47,096 nt of DNA from Brevundimonas sp. (GTDB lineage: Bacteria > Pseudomonadota > Alphaproteobacteria > Caulobacterales > Caulobacteraceae): the NCBI RefSeq assembly GCF_016463295.1, contig NZ_JAEMRO010000012.1, forward strand, positions 1 to 47,096, written 5' to 3'. Below are positions 25,543 through 34,294 of the stretch, piece after piece. Under the pieces are notes generated by a model that worked only from the letters and a program-made list of their open reading frames with translations, made no database searches and was not told where the DNA came from. A program made the translations under genes and the position numbers. Each line of letters starts with the position of its first letter. Positions within the stretch are counted from its first letter, which is position 1.

Positions 25543-26484
25543 CTAACCCATCGCGCCTGTGTGCGGAAGGCTTGTGGGATGCCAGTTCAGGGTCCGACGC
25601 GTATGGGCAATGTCCAGTTCTAGGTCGCCCAGCAGTTGCGACCGCATCGCCGTCCTGCCGAGCGCGCGCAAACCGAGATCTAGCAGGAGGGGCGGCATCG
25701 GCCACAGCTTCGCGCGTCGGCCCTGCCGCGCGGCCATGTCGACCAGCAGTTGGCGGGTCGAAACAGGTCGGCCATCGCTGATCAGAAAGGTCTGCCCCCT
25801 CGCGGCCGGATGATCCAGGCAGACGCCGATCAGATCGACCAGGGTTTCACGCGACACCAGATCGCGCCGGTTCCCGGTGACCAGACCCAAGGGTAGCGGA
25901 ATGCCCCGGTCGATCCAGCGCGCCAATGTGCCCAGATTGCCCTTGGCATCCGGTCCCGTGACCAGCGGCGGACGAATGACGACCAGCTCCATCATCCCGT
26001 CGGCAGCTATCTCTGCCAGCGCCAGTTCAGCCTCATACTTGGACACCGCATAAGGGGACTGCGGACGGGGCGCGTCATGGGCCGTGAAGGGTTTGCCGGT
26101 CGTCTCGCTGCCATTCACACCAATGGAGGAAATGAAGACCAGCCGTTGCACGCCGGCCGCTTTCGCCTGCCGGGCCAAGGCCGCCGCCCCTTCGGTATTG
26201 GCCCGACGAAACGCGGCCAGCGGATCGTCCGCGGTCTCCCTGAGCACATGGGCGCGGGCGGCGCAGTGGACGATCACCTCCACATCCCGCAAGGCCAGTG
26301 ACCAGTCCGTGTCGGGCCCCAGCTCACCGACGCGGACCACCTCTACCCCGGGGTGCCAGTTACCCGGGTCGTGACGCACAGCCGCCCGTACGCTCCGGCC
26401 CTGGGTCGCCAAGGCGCGCACTACGGCCTCGCCCAGAAACCCGGTCGCCCCGGTGACCAGCACGCGTTCCCCGCCTTGCGTCAT
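25543..26484 (-). CDS. NAD-dependent sugar epimerase/reductase, WbpV/Gnu-like
   Basis: A 313-residue extended SDR with GATGFLG near the start, the active-site segment FISSIGVNGS and YAVSKYEAEL (YxxxK). It resembles the WbpV, WbiG and Gnu group that reduces or epimerises C4 of UDP- or lipid-linked HexNAc. Next to a WbpM-type dehydratase and a phosphoglycosyl transferase, a role in making or adjusting the first sugar (for example a 6-deoxy-HexNAc) is likely. It begins at ATG 26484, divergent from neuD across 80 bases, and is the first gene of the legI-legG-legC run, with a 52-base gap to legI. Confidence 0.82.
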   Translation of the reverse strand: MTQGGERVLVTGATGFLGEAVVRALATQGRSVRAAVRHDPGNWHPGVEVVRVGELGPDTDWSLALRDVEVIVHCAARAHVLRETADDPLAAFRRANTEGAAALARQAKAAGVQRLVFISSIGVNGSETTGKPFTAHDAPRPQSPYAVSKYEAELALAEIAADGMMELVVIRPPLVTGPDAKGNLGTLARWIDRGIPLPLGLVTGNRRDLVSRETLVDLIGVCLDHPAARGQTFLISDGRPVSTRQLLVDMAARQGRRAKLWPMPPLLLDLGLRALGRTAMRSQLLGDLELDIAHTRRTLNWHPTSLPHTGAMG

Positions 26485-26564
26485 TTGAAGGATCCGTCCT
26501 GTTCCGATGCGCGATGGCCGACAGCCTATTGGCCGGATCGCGCGGTCCGTGCAAATGTCCGACG

Positions 26565-27179
26565 ATGAAGATCGCGATCTATGGACCCGGCGGCTTTGGT
26601 CGCGAACTGGTGCAGGCGGCGCGGGATGCCGCAGGCGACCATGGCGATGTCGTCTTCGTTTCCGACAATCCCGGCGAAGTGGGTCAGGTCATCTGCGGCG
26701 TGCCGGTGATCGGGCCGGACGCATTGGACTGCCCGGCCGTGATCACCATCGGCGATGCTGCCATCCGGCGCCGGATCGCGGATCGAATCACCGGGGGGCA
26801 TCTGGCAGCCCGGACCCATCTGCGCGGGCCGGACGTGACGGTGGGCGAGGGCTCGGTGTTCTGCGACTTCACCGTGGTCACGGCGTCGGCCACCATCGGC
26901 CGGCATTTCCACTGCAACATCTATTCCTATGTCGCCCATGACTGCGTGATCGGCGACTTCGTCACCTTCGCCCCCCAAGTTGCCTGCAACGGCAATGTTC
27001 ATATTGAGGACGACGTCTACGTCGGCACTGGTGCCATCCTGCGTCAGGGCACACCGGGCAAGCCGCTGCGCATCGGTAAGGGCGCTGTGATCGGCATGGG
27101 GGCGGTCGTGACTCGCGATGTGCCGCCCGGCGTCACGGTGATCGGTAACCCGGCCCGGCCGATGGAGCCCCGAAGATAA
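26565..27179 (+). CDS. neuD: NeuD/PglD-family sugar O/N-acyltransferase
   Basis: A 204-residue acetyl-CoA-dependent transferase. A Rossmann-like sugar-binding N-domain (MKIAIYGPGGFGRELVQAA) leads to a left-handed beta-helix with the catalytic His in SYVAHDCVIGDF, and FAPQVACNGNVHIEDDVYVG. PglD/LegH members N-acetylate the C4 amine of UDP-4-amino-GlcNAc, exactly the missing step between the aminotransferase and legG here. The ATG at 26565 is chosen by homology; the frame is open 17 codons further upstream. It is the only plus-strand gene inside the cluster, convergent with the FkbM gene 5 bases away. Confidence 0.87.
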   Translation: MKIAIYGPGGFGRELVQAARDAAGDHGDVVFVSDNPGEVGQVICGVPVIGPDALDCPAVITIGDAAIRRRIADRITGGHLAARTHLRGPDVTVGEGSVFCDFTVVTASATIGRHFHCNIYSYVAHDCVIGDFVTFAPQVACNGNVHIEDDVYVGTGAILRQGTPGKPLRIGKGAVIGMGAVVTRDVPPGVTVIGNPARPMEPRR

Positions 27180-27184
27180 AGCCT

Positions 27185-27970
27185 TCAGGCTACTTTCAGA
27201 TAGCTGTCGATCTGCTCGGCGCTAAAATAACCCTTGTCGCGACGCAGGGGCGAATCGAACGGCACGAAGACCAGGTCGACCTGGGCCAGGGCATTGTCCA
27301 AAGCGCGATAATGGCCCTCGAGCGTCTCGTAGCAGGCAAAGCCCAGCTCCTGCATGCGGACGACGATTTCGTTGAACTCCGGTGCGCCGTGGCGGAACTG
27401 GTGGAACGAGCATTCCAGGATAATCACATCGATCTGGTCCAGAATACCGGATGCTCCCTCAAGCACCAGCAGCTCAGCCCCTTGCGTGTCGACCTTCAGC
27501 AGGCAGGGGCGGGCGATCGGCTGGTCGATGATGCTGTCCAGGCGCCGCACCGGTACCTCGACCGTCTGGCCATCGAGCCGAGCGCCTTCCCACTGATCGA
27601 AGGTGGAAGAGCCGGAAATGTCGCTGTGAACGTTGAAGCGGATCAGACCATCGGTTGCCCCCGCCGCGACGTTGAAGGTTTTGGCCCCCAGCGTCCGCTC
27701 ATACTCCGCCAGGATGGGTGCACAGGCCGGCACCGGCTCGACGAGATAAAGCTGCGCTCCTTTGGTGGACTTGTAGAGGCCCGGTGTGCCGTGGGCGACA
27801 CCGACATCGACCACGGTCTTGAAGGTGCACCCCAGCCGCCCGAGGTGTGCCACGAACGCCTCGAAATCACGGTTGGGTGTGCTGGCCGGAACCAGCTTCA
27901 GCGCCGCGAGACCGAGCACACCATTGATCAGCGGCAGGATGCGCGTGCGGACGTATTCTTTAAATCGCAT
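27185..27970 (-). CDS. FkbM-family methyltransferase
   Basis: A 261-residue SAM-dependent methyltransferase. The SAM-binding motif is VVDVGVAHGTPGLY, followed by YLVEPVPA, the FkbM signature LLKVDTQGAELLVLEGA and IILECSFHQF. FkbM enzymes O-methylate sugars or polyketides; in a glycan cluster a sugar O-methylation is expected. ATG 27970 is chosen; an upstream TTG at 28000 is in frame. It lies 78 bases after the Wzy-like gene and is convergent with neuD. Confidence 0.88.
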   Translation of the reverse strand: MRFKEYVRTRILPLINGVLGLAALKLVPASTPNRDFEAFVAHLGRLGCTFKTVVDVGVAHGTPGLYKSTKGAQLYLVEPVPACAPILAEYERTLGAKTFNVAAGATDGLIRFNVHSDISGSSTFDQWEGARLDGQTVEVPVRRLDSIIDQPIARPCLLKVDTQGAELLVLEGASGILDQIDVIILECSFHQFRHGAPEFNEIVVRMQELGFACYETLEGHYRALDNALAQVDLVFVPFDSPLRRDKGYFSAEQIDSYLKVA

Positions 27971-28048
27971 GATGTCTTTCGGGCCTTGCTGGGGGGCCAA
28001 GCCTTAGCAATCTTGGAGGGGCAGGGCAGCCCTTTTCGGAAGTGTTGT

Positions 28049-29416
28049 TCAGAACCAGCGTCGAGGGCTTGCCGCTACCGCCACAACCGGACGCACTCTG
28101 ACGTTGACCGTGCACAGAACGCCGATCAGCCATAGGTGCGTGATCAGCCCATTGGAAAAGCCGACAGGCGTGCCGATAATGCTGAACAATATGCCTACGA
28201 CGACGAAGGGGACAGCCAGAACCCAGCGAGGGTCCCGGCCCAGCTTGACGAGGCCATACACCTTGCCCGTCAGCCAGCCCCAGATCAGGCAGGGGATGAG
28301 GCCCAGGAACTTCAGGTCAACATACAGTGTCCCGAATGCGGACGGCAGGAAGCCATAGACGTTGATGGCCCCGAGATGAGCATAGCCATTGGCGACGAAC
28401 TCGCCGTTAAGGCGTCGCATCACGGCTGAGATCAGATCGACACCGTAAACCCCATACAGCATGGGCCCGTCATAGCTGGTGAAGAGTGTGTTCGACATCA
28501 CCAAGCCCTGAAGAAGATACCAGAAGCTTACGAACATCAGGTAAGCACCCTCGGAACCCAGGAGCTGGAAGATGGTGTTGGAGCCGGGACCGTTGAAGTT
28601 GACCCCCCACGACTGACCCGCGACCCCGAACATTGCGTCCACACCGCCTGAAATTTCGGCTCGCGTCAGGAACACCTGCATGAAGTAAACGAACATGACC
28701 GCGCCGAGAACGCCGATCACGGCCTTGCCGGGGGCTCCCAGCTTGAATGGGCGCCGCGCTGGGCGCCGCACGTGTCCCATCGTGCGCTGAACCGCTAGGC
28801 CCGCCGGTCGGGCCGCTGGTTTGGCTTTGGGATGCAACTGCTTTCGCAGATTGAAAGCGTAGATCATCATGACCAACGCATAGAGCAGCGGCGAACGGCC
28901 CCCCATGGCCAGAGCCGCCATGAGGACAGGCAACAGGCCGAATATGCCGATACGCCAAGGTACGGGGCGCGGTCGGAAAGCGATTTCACGTACCAGATAC
29001 ACATAGCCGGCGGGGTAGGTCAGGAAAGCAAGCTGGAACCAGATAGTACTGGCGGATTCGCCGCCGCTCATCAGAGCTCCGGCGGTTTCGGACCGCGCTT
29101 TGTAGGCATCAGCCAGGTCGAAGAGGTTGCGCCCTTGCGTATCCATGAAGGAGGCGAAAATGGCGATGAGCGCCGCCGCGATCAGCAGGCGGTCCGCCAG
29201 GCGAAAGTCGACGACGATGTCCGTCCGTCTGGGTTGCTGCCGCTGTGGCCGGGCGGCCATCATGGCTCCGAAGCAGAAGACCCCGATGAACAGGAACAGG
29301 ATCAGGTAGCCATACAGGCTCATCACCCGGTTCTCGAGCTGGAACGGCAGGATGAAAAAGGCGACCACGCAGGTCAGCCAGACCATCAGCATCAGGGCGG
29401 CGGGATGAAATCTCAC
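28049..29416 (-). CDS. wzy: O-antigen polymerase-like membrane protein (Wzy)
   Basis: A 455-residue polytopic protein with about ten to twelve hydrophobic segments and large periplasmic loops, consistent with the oligosaccharide repeat-unit polymerase (OAG polymerase) families. It lacks the HxxNxYL-type ligase motif of the gene at 8352. I put the start at GTG 29414-29416, which overlaps the upstream TGA as GTGA; the open frame runs 37 codons further but is Arg/His-rich and not membrane-like. With the Wzx flippase at 33038 it would polymerise the glycan on the periplasmic face. Function is inferred from topology and context. Confidence 0.75.
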   Translation of the reverse strand: MRFHPAALMLMVWLTCVVAFFILPFQLENRVMSLYGYLILFLFIGVFCFGAMMAARPQRQQPRRTDIVVDFRLADRLLIAAALIAIFASFMDTQGRNLFDLADAYKARSETAGALMSGGESASTIWFQLAFLTYPAGYVYLVREIAFRPRPVPWRIGIFGLLPVLMAALAMGGRSPLLYALVMMIYAFNLRKQLHPKAKPAARPAGLAVQRTMGHVRRPARRPFKLGAPGKAVIGVLGAVMFVYFMQVFLTRAEISGGVDAMFGVAGQSWGVNFNGPGSNTIFQLLGSEGAYLMFVSFWYLLQGLVMSNTLFTSYDGPMLYGVYGVDLISAVMRRLNGEFVANGYAHLGAINVYGFLPSAFGTLYVDLKFLGLIPCLIWGWLTGKVYGLVKLGRDPRWVLAVPFVVVGILFSIIGTPVGFSNGLITHLWLIGVLCTVNVRVRPVVAVAASPRRWF

Positions 29417-30513
29417 CCGATCACGCAGGTGATGACGCGGCGCTCGCCCTCGACGACCATGCCGCCGCGGTGGATGCCCTTGGTGTCGAACAGGACGATG
29501 GACCCTTTGGGGGCCTGGATGGCCCATAGTCCGGCGTTGATGTCAGCGCTGATCGGCGATGCCGGGGTCAGGTCGTTGCCAAAGGCCCCCTTTTGCCGCA
29601 GCCGGGCGGGCAGGGCGGCGAACTTGCGGCGTGCCTGAGGATCTGTGGTGCCAAGGCCGTTGCTGTCATTGACCTCGCAGATCAGATCATCCAGTCGCGA
29701 GATGCGCATGCGGTTCGACCCCAGGACATAGCTGAATGGCCCGTTCCGCTCGCCTACGTCGCTCAAATAGATAATGGCCTTCAGGTCGCCGCCAGAAGCG
29801 TCACGGTGGCAATAGGCCGTGGCTGGAAGCTGGTCGGCGCTGATGTCCGGAAAGATGTCGCGCCAGAAGCTGTCGGTGACGTCGTTGATCTGTGGATTGA
29901 CGTCGATCAGTCGGGCTGGCCGACCCAGATAGGCGTCTGACGCCGCCATTACCCCAGCATCGCGCAACAAAGTCTCGATCTGTTCGAAAAGGGCCTGGGC
30001 CTCGGCGCGGCTGGCCTGCCCGCGGGACTCTTCGAAGGCGCGCTTGCCGTTGGACTGTCCTCGCCGTGCTGCCAAGGCCGCGAACTGGGGTGCGGAGGTC
30101 TGTTCCAACTGGGTGACGCGGTCTTCGGGAACCGCCACCACCATGACGCCATGCCGGTCCAGGCGGCTGCCGTCGGCCGAGGTCGTCGCGCTGGCGTGGC
30201 GCTTGCGCATGGACCCGGCTGCCATGTTCCGCAGCGCGGCACCCACAAACCGCAGGCGGCCGCTGAGCGAGCGGTCGCTGCGGATATCATACGGAATCAT
30301 CTCGTAGCGGATGGTTCGTTTCAGCAGCAGCTTGGCCATGCCGGTCGCGAATGTCGTCCCGGCGCTCAGCCGCGTCTTGAGATCGACCGTCTGTGCCAGG
30401 TCGCGATAGGCCTCGTGCTTGTCGTAATCGACCATGGACGGATGCCAGGCCACATCGGGCATGGCCCGAAGGTCGGGCCCCGGGTCCAGGATCACATAGC
30501 CGGGCGACGTCAT
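29413..30513 (-). CDS. predicted 2-oxoglutarate/Fe(II) oxygenase (PhyH-like)
   Basis: A 366-residue protein with a double-stranded beta-helix C-terminal half. The iron triad is visible as H236-R-D238 (AYCHRDASGGDLKAIIYLSD) and H348 (TKGIHRGG), and R358/R359 (GERRVITCVIG) could bind 2-oxoglutarate. Such proteins hydroxylate or desaturate small molecules; the substrate here is probably a sugar or lipid-linked glycan, by context. The N-terminal 200 residues are less typical. Start ATG 30513 (MTSPGYV) is chosen over an upstream TTG. It is coupled to wzy by a GTGA overlap and follows a 123-base gap in which I see nothing else. Confidence 0.78.
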   Translation of the reverse strand: MTSPGYVILDPGPDLRAMPDVAWHPSMVDYDKHEAYRDLAQTVDLKTRLSAGTTFATGMAKLLLKRTIRYEMIPYDIRSDRSLSGRLRFVGAALRNMAAGSMRKRHASATTSADGSRLDRHGVMVVAVPEDRVTQLEQTSAPQFAALAARRGQSNGKRAFEESRGQASRAEAQALFEQIETLLRDAGVMAASDAYLGRPARLIDVNPQINDVTDSFWRDIFPDISADQLPATAYCHRDASGGDLKAIIYLSDVGERNGPFSYVLGSNRMRISRLDDLICEVNDSNGLGTTDPQARRKFAALPARLRQKGAFGNDLTPASPISADINAGLWAIQAPKGSIVLFDTKGIHRGGMVVEGERRVITCVIG

Positions 30514-30636
30514 CGGACAGGCCTGTCTTTCTGCTGCGCGAGACCGCTTGCTGGCCCAAAAACGCGGGCGATACCAGACCCGTCTCCTATCCAAGCCGAC
30601 CCCGTCAGGTCAAGCAAACCCGCCCCGTGGTGCGCG

Positions 30637-32082
30637 TCAGCGCAGGGGTGACCCGTCATGTCCACCCCCGCCCCTGGGCATGTGCCGACCGTGCCAATTC
30701 TCGCCGTCTGGCCCCAGCAGCCTCAGCCGCGCGCCCAACTGACGACCCAGTTCGGCGGTGGTCTCGTCAGGTGATCGGTCGTCGAACCCCTGGAAGCAGA
30801 AAAAGTCCGCGTCGAAACTGCCCTGCAGCAGCCGGGCAACAATCCTGGCCTGACGGCCATACAGATCGGCAGGCAGCATGGTTTCGTGCAGACGATGCGG
30901 TAGGACGCTCAGGCCGTGCCAGGTTTTCAGGACGATGAAATCCTGTTCGTTCGGTACATAATAGGCCTCCGCTGTGACCGACTTCAGGCCCAGAAGAGCT
31001 GCCTGAAGACCCAGGGTACCGGTCGCGGTCAGGCTGACGCCACATGTCGCCAGCATCTCGTTGCCGCTGACCTCATAAGGCGCAATGACGACGTTCGGCA
31101 GGGCGCTTAGGCGGCTCAGAAGCTCAGTCTGGCGAAAGCCGAATTGCAGAGGGTGATCCTTCACCACCACGATGAAGCCGTCAACGACCAGGTGTCGGGC
31201 CGCCTCGACAAGCATGTCCTCGTGGCGCACCATGGCCAGGTCGTCGACCCAGTAGTCTATGGCCGCCTCGGGCAACAGTTGCAGGCCGAACAGGACGCGG
31301 CGGTCCCGGGGAAAGGTCTGGACCCTGGCTTTCCAGTCCGCCTGGACCATGTCGATGACGCGGATGTCCGAAAGCTGCGGCTTGTGCCCCAGGCTGGACT
31401 GGGCATCCAGGTAATGCAGATTCAACGGATCACGTTTCAACCACGACACGGCCTTGAAAACCCACCCTCTAAGCCGAAACCGCCAGAAGGTCCTCAGAAA
31501 CCGCGCCCGCGTGAAGGGGGCCTGGTTCTGCACATAGGTGGGGGTAAAGACCGGCGCGGCGATCTCGCGGATGCGGGTTTCGACGGCCCCCGCATCAGCC
31601 TCGACATCGCTGTTGATCAGCCGGCCGCGGTGCATCAGCATGCACATACCGGGCAAGGCGCTGGCCGTGACCTCGAAGTAGGGAATGCCTCGGGCTCGTG
31701 CGCGGCGGGCCAGTACGTCGGAAACATAGCTGTCGATCGGAAAGCCGGTGACGACGGTGGGCCGAACCGTGTCCAGCACCCTCTCCATAGCTGTCGCCAT
31801 GGCCTGCGCCATCGCCGTCGCTTGATCGGTAGGCAGCCAGCGCAGAACGCGACAGCGGGCAATGATGTCGGTGATCTCGGCAGGGGCCAGCAACGCGTCC
31901 CGCGCGCCGCTATTTGTCCGAAAGTTCTCGTAGGCGGCGTAGAAATCGTCCGTCACCCACCGATCGCCCTTGCCGCGTCGGTCGGTCAGAACCACCGCAT
32001 GATCGAACCCCATGTGGTCACCGATATGCCGCCACCAGCCTTCCATGCGGTGGATGGCATAGATCAGAACCGTTCCGGTCAT
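30637..32082 (-). CDS. capsule-synthesis-like glycosyltransferase
   Basis: A 481-residue cytoplasmic protein with two Rossmann-like halves. The C-terminal half carries VVVKDHPLQFGFRQ and GNEMLATCGVSLTATGTLGLQ, recalling the capsule polysaccharide biosynthesis family (KpsC/KpsS/LipB, PF05159), GT-B enzymes that often move Kdo or related keto-sugars. In this cluster it is a candidate for transferring the CMP-nonulosonate. ATG 32082 overlaps the upstream stop as ATGA. The extreme C-terminus (GGGGHDGSPLR) is low complexity. Family assignment is moderate; sugar specificity is inference. Confidence 0.65.
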   Translation of the reverse strand: MTGTVLIYAIHRMEGWWRHIGDHMGFDHAVVLTDRRGKGDRWVTDDFYAAYENFRTNSGARDALLAPAEITDIIARCRVLRWLPTDQATAMAQAMATAMERVLDTVRPTVVTGFPIDSYVSDVLARRARARGIPYFEVTASALPGMCMLMHRGRLINSDVEADAGAVETRIREIAAPVFTPTYVQNQAPFTRARFLRTFWRFRLRGWVFKAVSWLKRDPLNLHYLDAQSSLGHKPQLSDIRVIDMVQADWKARVQTFPRDRRVLFGLQLLPEAAIDYWVDDLAMVRHEDMLVEAARHLVVDGFIVVVKDHPLQFGFRQTELLSRLSALPNVVIAPYEVSGNEMLATCGVSLTATGTLGLQAALLGLKSVTAEAYYVPNEQDFIVLKTWHGLSVLPHRLHETMLPADLYGRQARIVARLLQGSFDADFFCFQGFDDRSPDETTAELGRQLGARLRLLGPDGENWHGRHMPRGGGGHDGSPLR

Positions 32083-33041
32083 CGCGTCTCTCCGGTCGTC
32101 CGGTCCTGTGCGATCAACCAGTCGGCGGTCCGGCGAACACCCTCGGCCATGCTGATCGTCGGTGGTCCGGCGATGGTGTCGATCGGAGTGGTGTCGTAGA
32201 CATAGTCGGTCATCATATTGTCCAGCCGCCGCGAGGTCAGAGGCGTCTTCAGTCCGGTGGCGGCAGCCAGATCGCCCATCACGCCCAGCAACCGAGCCAG
32301 GGGCTCGGGCAATGTGTAAAGCCGCCGCCCGAACTGTGCCGCGAACGCGTCCGACCAGGCCCGCAAATCCACCGGCGGGCTATCGGCCAGATACATGACA
32401 CGACCCGCGATTTCGGCTTCAGCGACAGTGCCGAGTGCCTCCAGCTGGGCCGTCAGGGTGTCGATGTAGGAATAGGATTTCAGACGCGGGGTCCTGCCGA
32501 CATGGAAATACAGTCCCCGACGTATCAGCCGCAATATGCCCAGATAGTGCTCGCTCATGCCCGGACCCCAGATGGTGGTCGAGCGCGCGATGACCCAGGT
32601 CTTGCCGCCCCCGTTCGCCGCTCGGACGCGCCGCTCGCCCTCGGCCTTGCTGGCTCCATAGCCCCCGTCCGGATCGAAGTGAGTATCCGATGATGGCGGG
32701 CGTCCGGGACGATTGACCAATTGGGACGACATCCAGATCACGCGCTGCACGGATGGTGCGTTTGCGACCGCCTCCAGCAGGTGACCCACTCCGGCGGTGT
32801 TGGCCGCATAGCCGTTCTTTGGCGGCCCCTTCAGGTCCGTCTCGGCAGCAAGATTGTAGATCACGTCAGGCTGAAAGGTAATGAGGGCTTCGCGGATTGA
32901 GGTGGGATCCAGCAGGTCGCCTCGCAGCGTATCGTCTCCGCCCTGACGGCTGAAACCGCTGACATGATGCCCGCTATCGACCAGCCGTCGCATCAGGGCA
33001 GCTCCCACGAAGCCCCGGCTGCCGGTGATCAGGACCTTCAT
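32079..33041 (-). CDS. NAD-dependent epimerase/dehydratase (extended SDR)
   Basis: A 320-residue extended SDR with TGSRGFVGAAL near the start, IYNLAAETD, MSSQLVN and the catalytic YGASKAEGER. It acts on a nucleotide or lipid-linked sugar; specificity cannot be read from sequence. Unlike the WbpV-like gene at 25543 its active-site Ser motif is SSQLV. It is coupled by ATGA overlaps to both the flippase gene upstream and the capsule-type glycosyltransferase gene downstream, so it is expressed with the assembly genes. Confidence 0.82.
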   Translation of the reverse strand: MKVLITGSRGFVGAALMRRLVDSGHHVSGFSRQGGDDTLRGDLLDPTSIREALITFQPDVIYNLAAETDLKGPPKNGYAANTAGVGHLLEAVANAPSVQRVIWMSSQLVNRPGRPPSSDTHFDPDGGYGASKAEGERRVRAANGGGKTWVIARSTTIWGPGMSEHYLGILRLIRRGLYFHVGRTPRLKSYSYIDTLTAQLEALGTVAEAEIAGRVMYLADSPPVDLRAWSDAFAAQFGRRLYTLPEPLARLLGVMGDLAAATGLKTPLTSRRLDNMMTDYVYDTTPIDTIAGPPTISMAEGVRRTADWLIAQDRTTGETR

Positions 33042-34294
33042 GCCCGGACACCTTTTCCAGTCAGGCGAAACACCCGTTTAGCGACCAATACGAGATACAG
33101 TCCGGACGTGATGACCAAGGCCGTTGCCGCGCCATAAACCCCGAACTTCCATGTCAGTATGGCCAGCACCACGGCACCGACGGCGAAGGCCATCGTTTGA
33201 TAGCGGAGCACTACGCGTTCGCGATGCAGGGCGTTCAGGATCAGGGCGTTGAAGTCCGCTGCAGCCCGCAGAACAAAACCTCCCAGCATAATCGCGATCA
33301 ACGGCAAACTGAGATCAAACCGCTCGGCATAGATGCCGTCTGTCAGGGTGTCGGCCAGCCAGAGTAAACCCAGCAGCAGAGGTGCTCCGATCAGGGTCTT
33401 GCCGTATTCGCCCATCACTCGCCACCGCAGGTGGGCCACATCGTGCGTATGGGCTGCGGCGAAAATGGCGGGCGTAATGCGGTTGAACGAAACGACGTTG
33501 AACAGTTGATAAGCCAGGGACACCAGTACCGTGTGCCGGAAATACAGCCCGACCTGATCCAGCGGCATCAGAGCCCCGACCGCCAGCCGATCGTACTGAA
33601 GGATCACCAGAGCGATGAGCCCCAACATGAAATGCACCCCGGACGCCCGGTGTTGACCCAGGATGTCGACGGCGAAATGAAACGGCCTTTCACGTGGCGC
33701 AGCGATACGTATGCGCAGCCACATCAGCGCCAGGGCTGCCGTGCACAGGACGGCGCCCGCCGCCCACACCGCCAGGACGAAGCCAAGGTCCAGCCCGGTC
33801 CCCGACAGCAGGGCCTGGTAAAGCACCACCCCGACCAGCACCAGATTCTTCGCCGCCACCAGCAGCAGCAGTGGATAGTAGCGGGTTGAAATCAGGGCGA
33901 AGAAATACGCCTGGTTCGACAGATGCTCGCCGATCACGATGACCACGGCGAACGCGATCAGTTCCGGGCTGACCTGGGCCAGCAGGACGATCGCGCCGAT
34001 GAACAGCGGCACCATCAGAACCCAGTTGAAGGCGAAGAACCCCAGCGCCGAGGAGACATAGCGGTCAAACACCTCATAAGGCTGACCGGCGGTGCGCCTC
34101 TGGATGTCGATGTGGCGCTCGAAGTTGAATCCGAAGGCGAACAGGCCGACCAGGGTCGTCAATAGCCCGAACTGCCCCGCCTGGCTGATGGGCAGGGCAT
34201 AGGTCGCGGCCAGGATGAAGCCTGCGCGTGCCGCTACATCCAGCAGCTTGACCACGATCAGATACAGTTGGCCCCGCCTTTGGTCTGTAATCAC
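33038..34294 (-). CDS. wzx: oligosaccharide flippase, Wzx-like
   Basis: A 418-residue polytopic membrane protein with about twelve helices, MATE/MOP-exporter style, starting near VITDQRRGQLYLIVVKLLDV. It would flip the undecaprenyl-linked repeat unit to the periplasm for polymerisation. The start is either GTG 34292-34294, which overlaps the SDR stop as GTGA, or ATG 34306 four codons earlier; I favour the overlap because it is the pattern throughout this operon. Identification rests on topology, size and operon position. Confidence 0.8.
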   Translation of the reverse strand: MITDQRRGQLYLIVVKLLDVAARAGFILAATYALPISQAGQFGLLTTLVGLFAFGFNFERHIDIQRRTAGQPYEVFDRYVSSALGFFAFNWVLMVPLFIGAIVLLAQVSPELIAFAVVIVIGEHLSNQAYFFALISTRYYPLLLLVAAKNLVLVGVVLYQALLSGTGLDLGFVLAVWAAGAVLCTAALALMWLRIRIAAPRERPFHFAVDILGQHRASGVHFMLGLIALVILQYDRLAVGALMPLDQVGLYFRHTVLVSLAYQLFNVVSFNRITPAIFAAAHTHDVAHLRWRVMGEYGKTLIGAPLLLGLLWLADTLTDGIYAERFDLSLPLIAIMLGGFVLRAAADFNALILNALHRERVVLRYQTMAFAVGAVVLAILTWKFGVYGAATALVITSGLYLVLVAKRVFRLTGKGVRA

